From Bacteroidales bacterium (GTDB lineage: Bacteria; Bacteroidota; Bacteroidia; Bacteroidales; UBA932), in assembly GCA_017549505.1 (NCBI GenBank), contig JAFYUS010000018.1, positions 1 through 64,000 of the forward strand: a stretch of 64,000 nt of DNA. Reading direction: 5' to 3'. This document shows positions 63,989 to 64,000 of the stretch, one piece after another; positions within the stretch are counted from its first letter, which is position 1, and the number at the start of each line of letters is the position of its first letter. The translations under genes were made by a program, and so were the position numbers. The notes under the pieces were generated by a model. That model had not been told where the DNA came from, searched no databases, and saw only the letters and a program-made list of their open reading frames with translations.

Positions 63989-64000
63989 AACATCTTTAAC

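Overview
The window reads as chromosomal DNA of a Bacteroidales bacterium (phylum Bacteroidota). The evidence is two SusC/SusD pairs, many lipoproteins with a lipobox, family types largely confined to this phylum (DUF1735, DUF4988, DUF4783, BACON), and several promoters of the Bacteroidota form TTTG-N19/20-TAnnTTTG. The genus cannot be fixed from the sequence alone. No tRNA, rRNA, CRISPR array or insertion sequence was seen.

Region 1 (1-21715, minus strand) is a polysaccharide utilisation locus that continues past the left edge. Reading in the transcription direction it holds a glycan-binding-type lipoprotein, a BACON-GH26 beta-mannanase, SusC/SusD pair 1, SusC/SusD pair 2, a small DUF1735 lipoprotein, a DUF5060/GH-A (GH5-like) hydrolase, a GH2 beta-mannosidase-like enzyme, and two large surface lipoproteins that share a C-terminal module. 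GH26 with GH2 points to a beta-mannan-type substrate. A divergent AraC-type regulator (22133-22996) is the likely controller, and a 22-bp-spaced direct repeat upstream of the operon is its candidate operator.

Region 2 (23014-35377) is rich in purine synthesis genes: purD-folD (plus strand), purH and purM (minus), and the operon purE-purL-purF-BASS transporter (minus). An ORF6N-domain gene with a structured leader lies among them.

Region 3 (35422-58120) is mainly housekeeping: an unknown secreted protein, cysS, xth, a very large NtrY-like sensor kinase coupled to rlmH, a small DUF4783 protein, an NtrC-like regulator without a DNA-binding domain, cmk-ispH, efp, dnaX-lptB, a secreted protein/M16 peptidase/O-methyltransferase operon, a MoxR-VWA-unknown operon, and a murA whose catalytic Cys is Asp. 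Palindromic sequence recurs both between genes and inside linker-coding segments here.

Region 4 (58132-64000) holds a GH31 enzyme, an SPFH-type lipoprotein, a 550-bp repeat-rich gap, and two adjacent genes ending in C-type-lectin-like folds: a TIR/SEC-C/FGE-sulfatase fusion and a DUF1566-like protein. Their C-terminal ends look like variable regions of a diversity-generating retroelement (DGR), with runs of NNC codons derivable from AAC, and a GC-rich inverted repeat lies just downstream of the first. The reverse transcriptase and template repeat are not in the window. A TIR effector joined to a hypervariable lectin-like sensor is the most interesting candidate system here.
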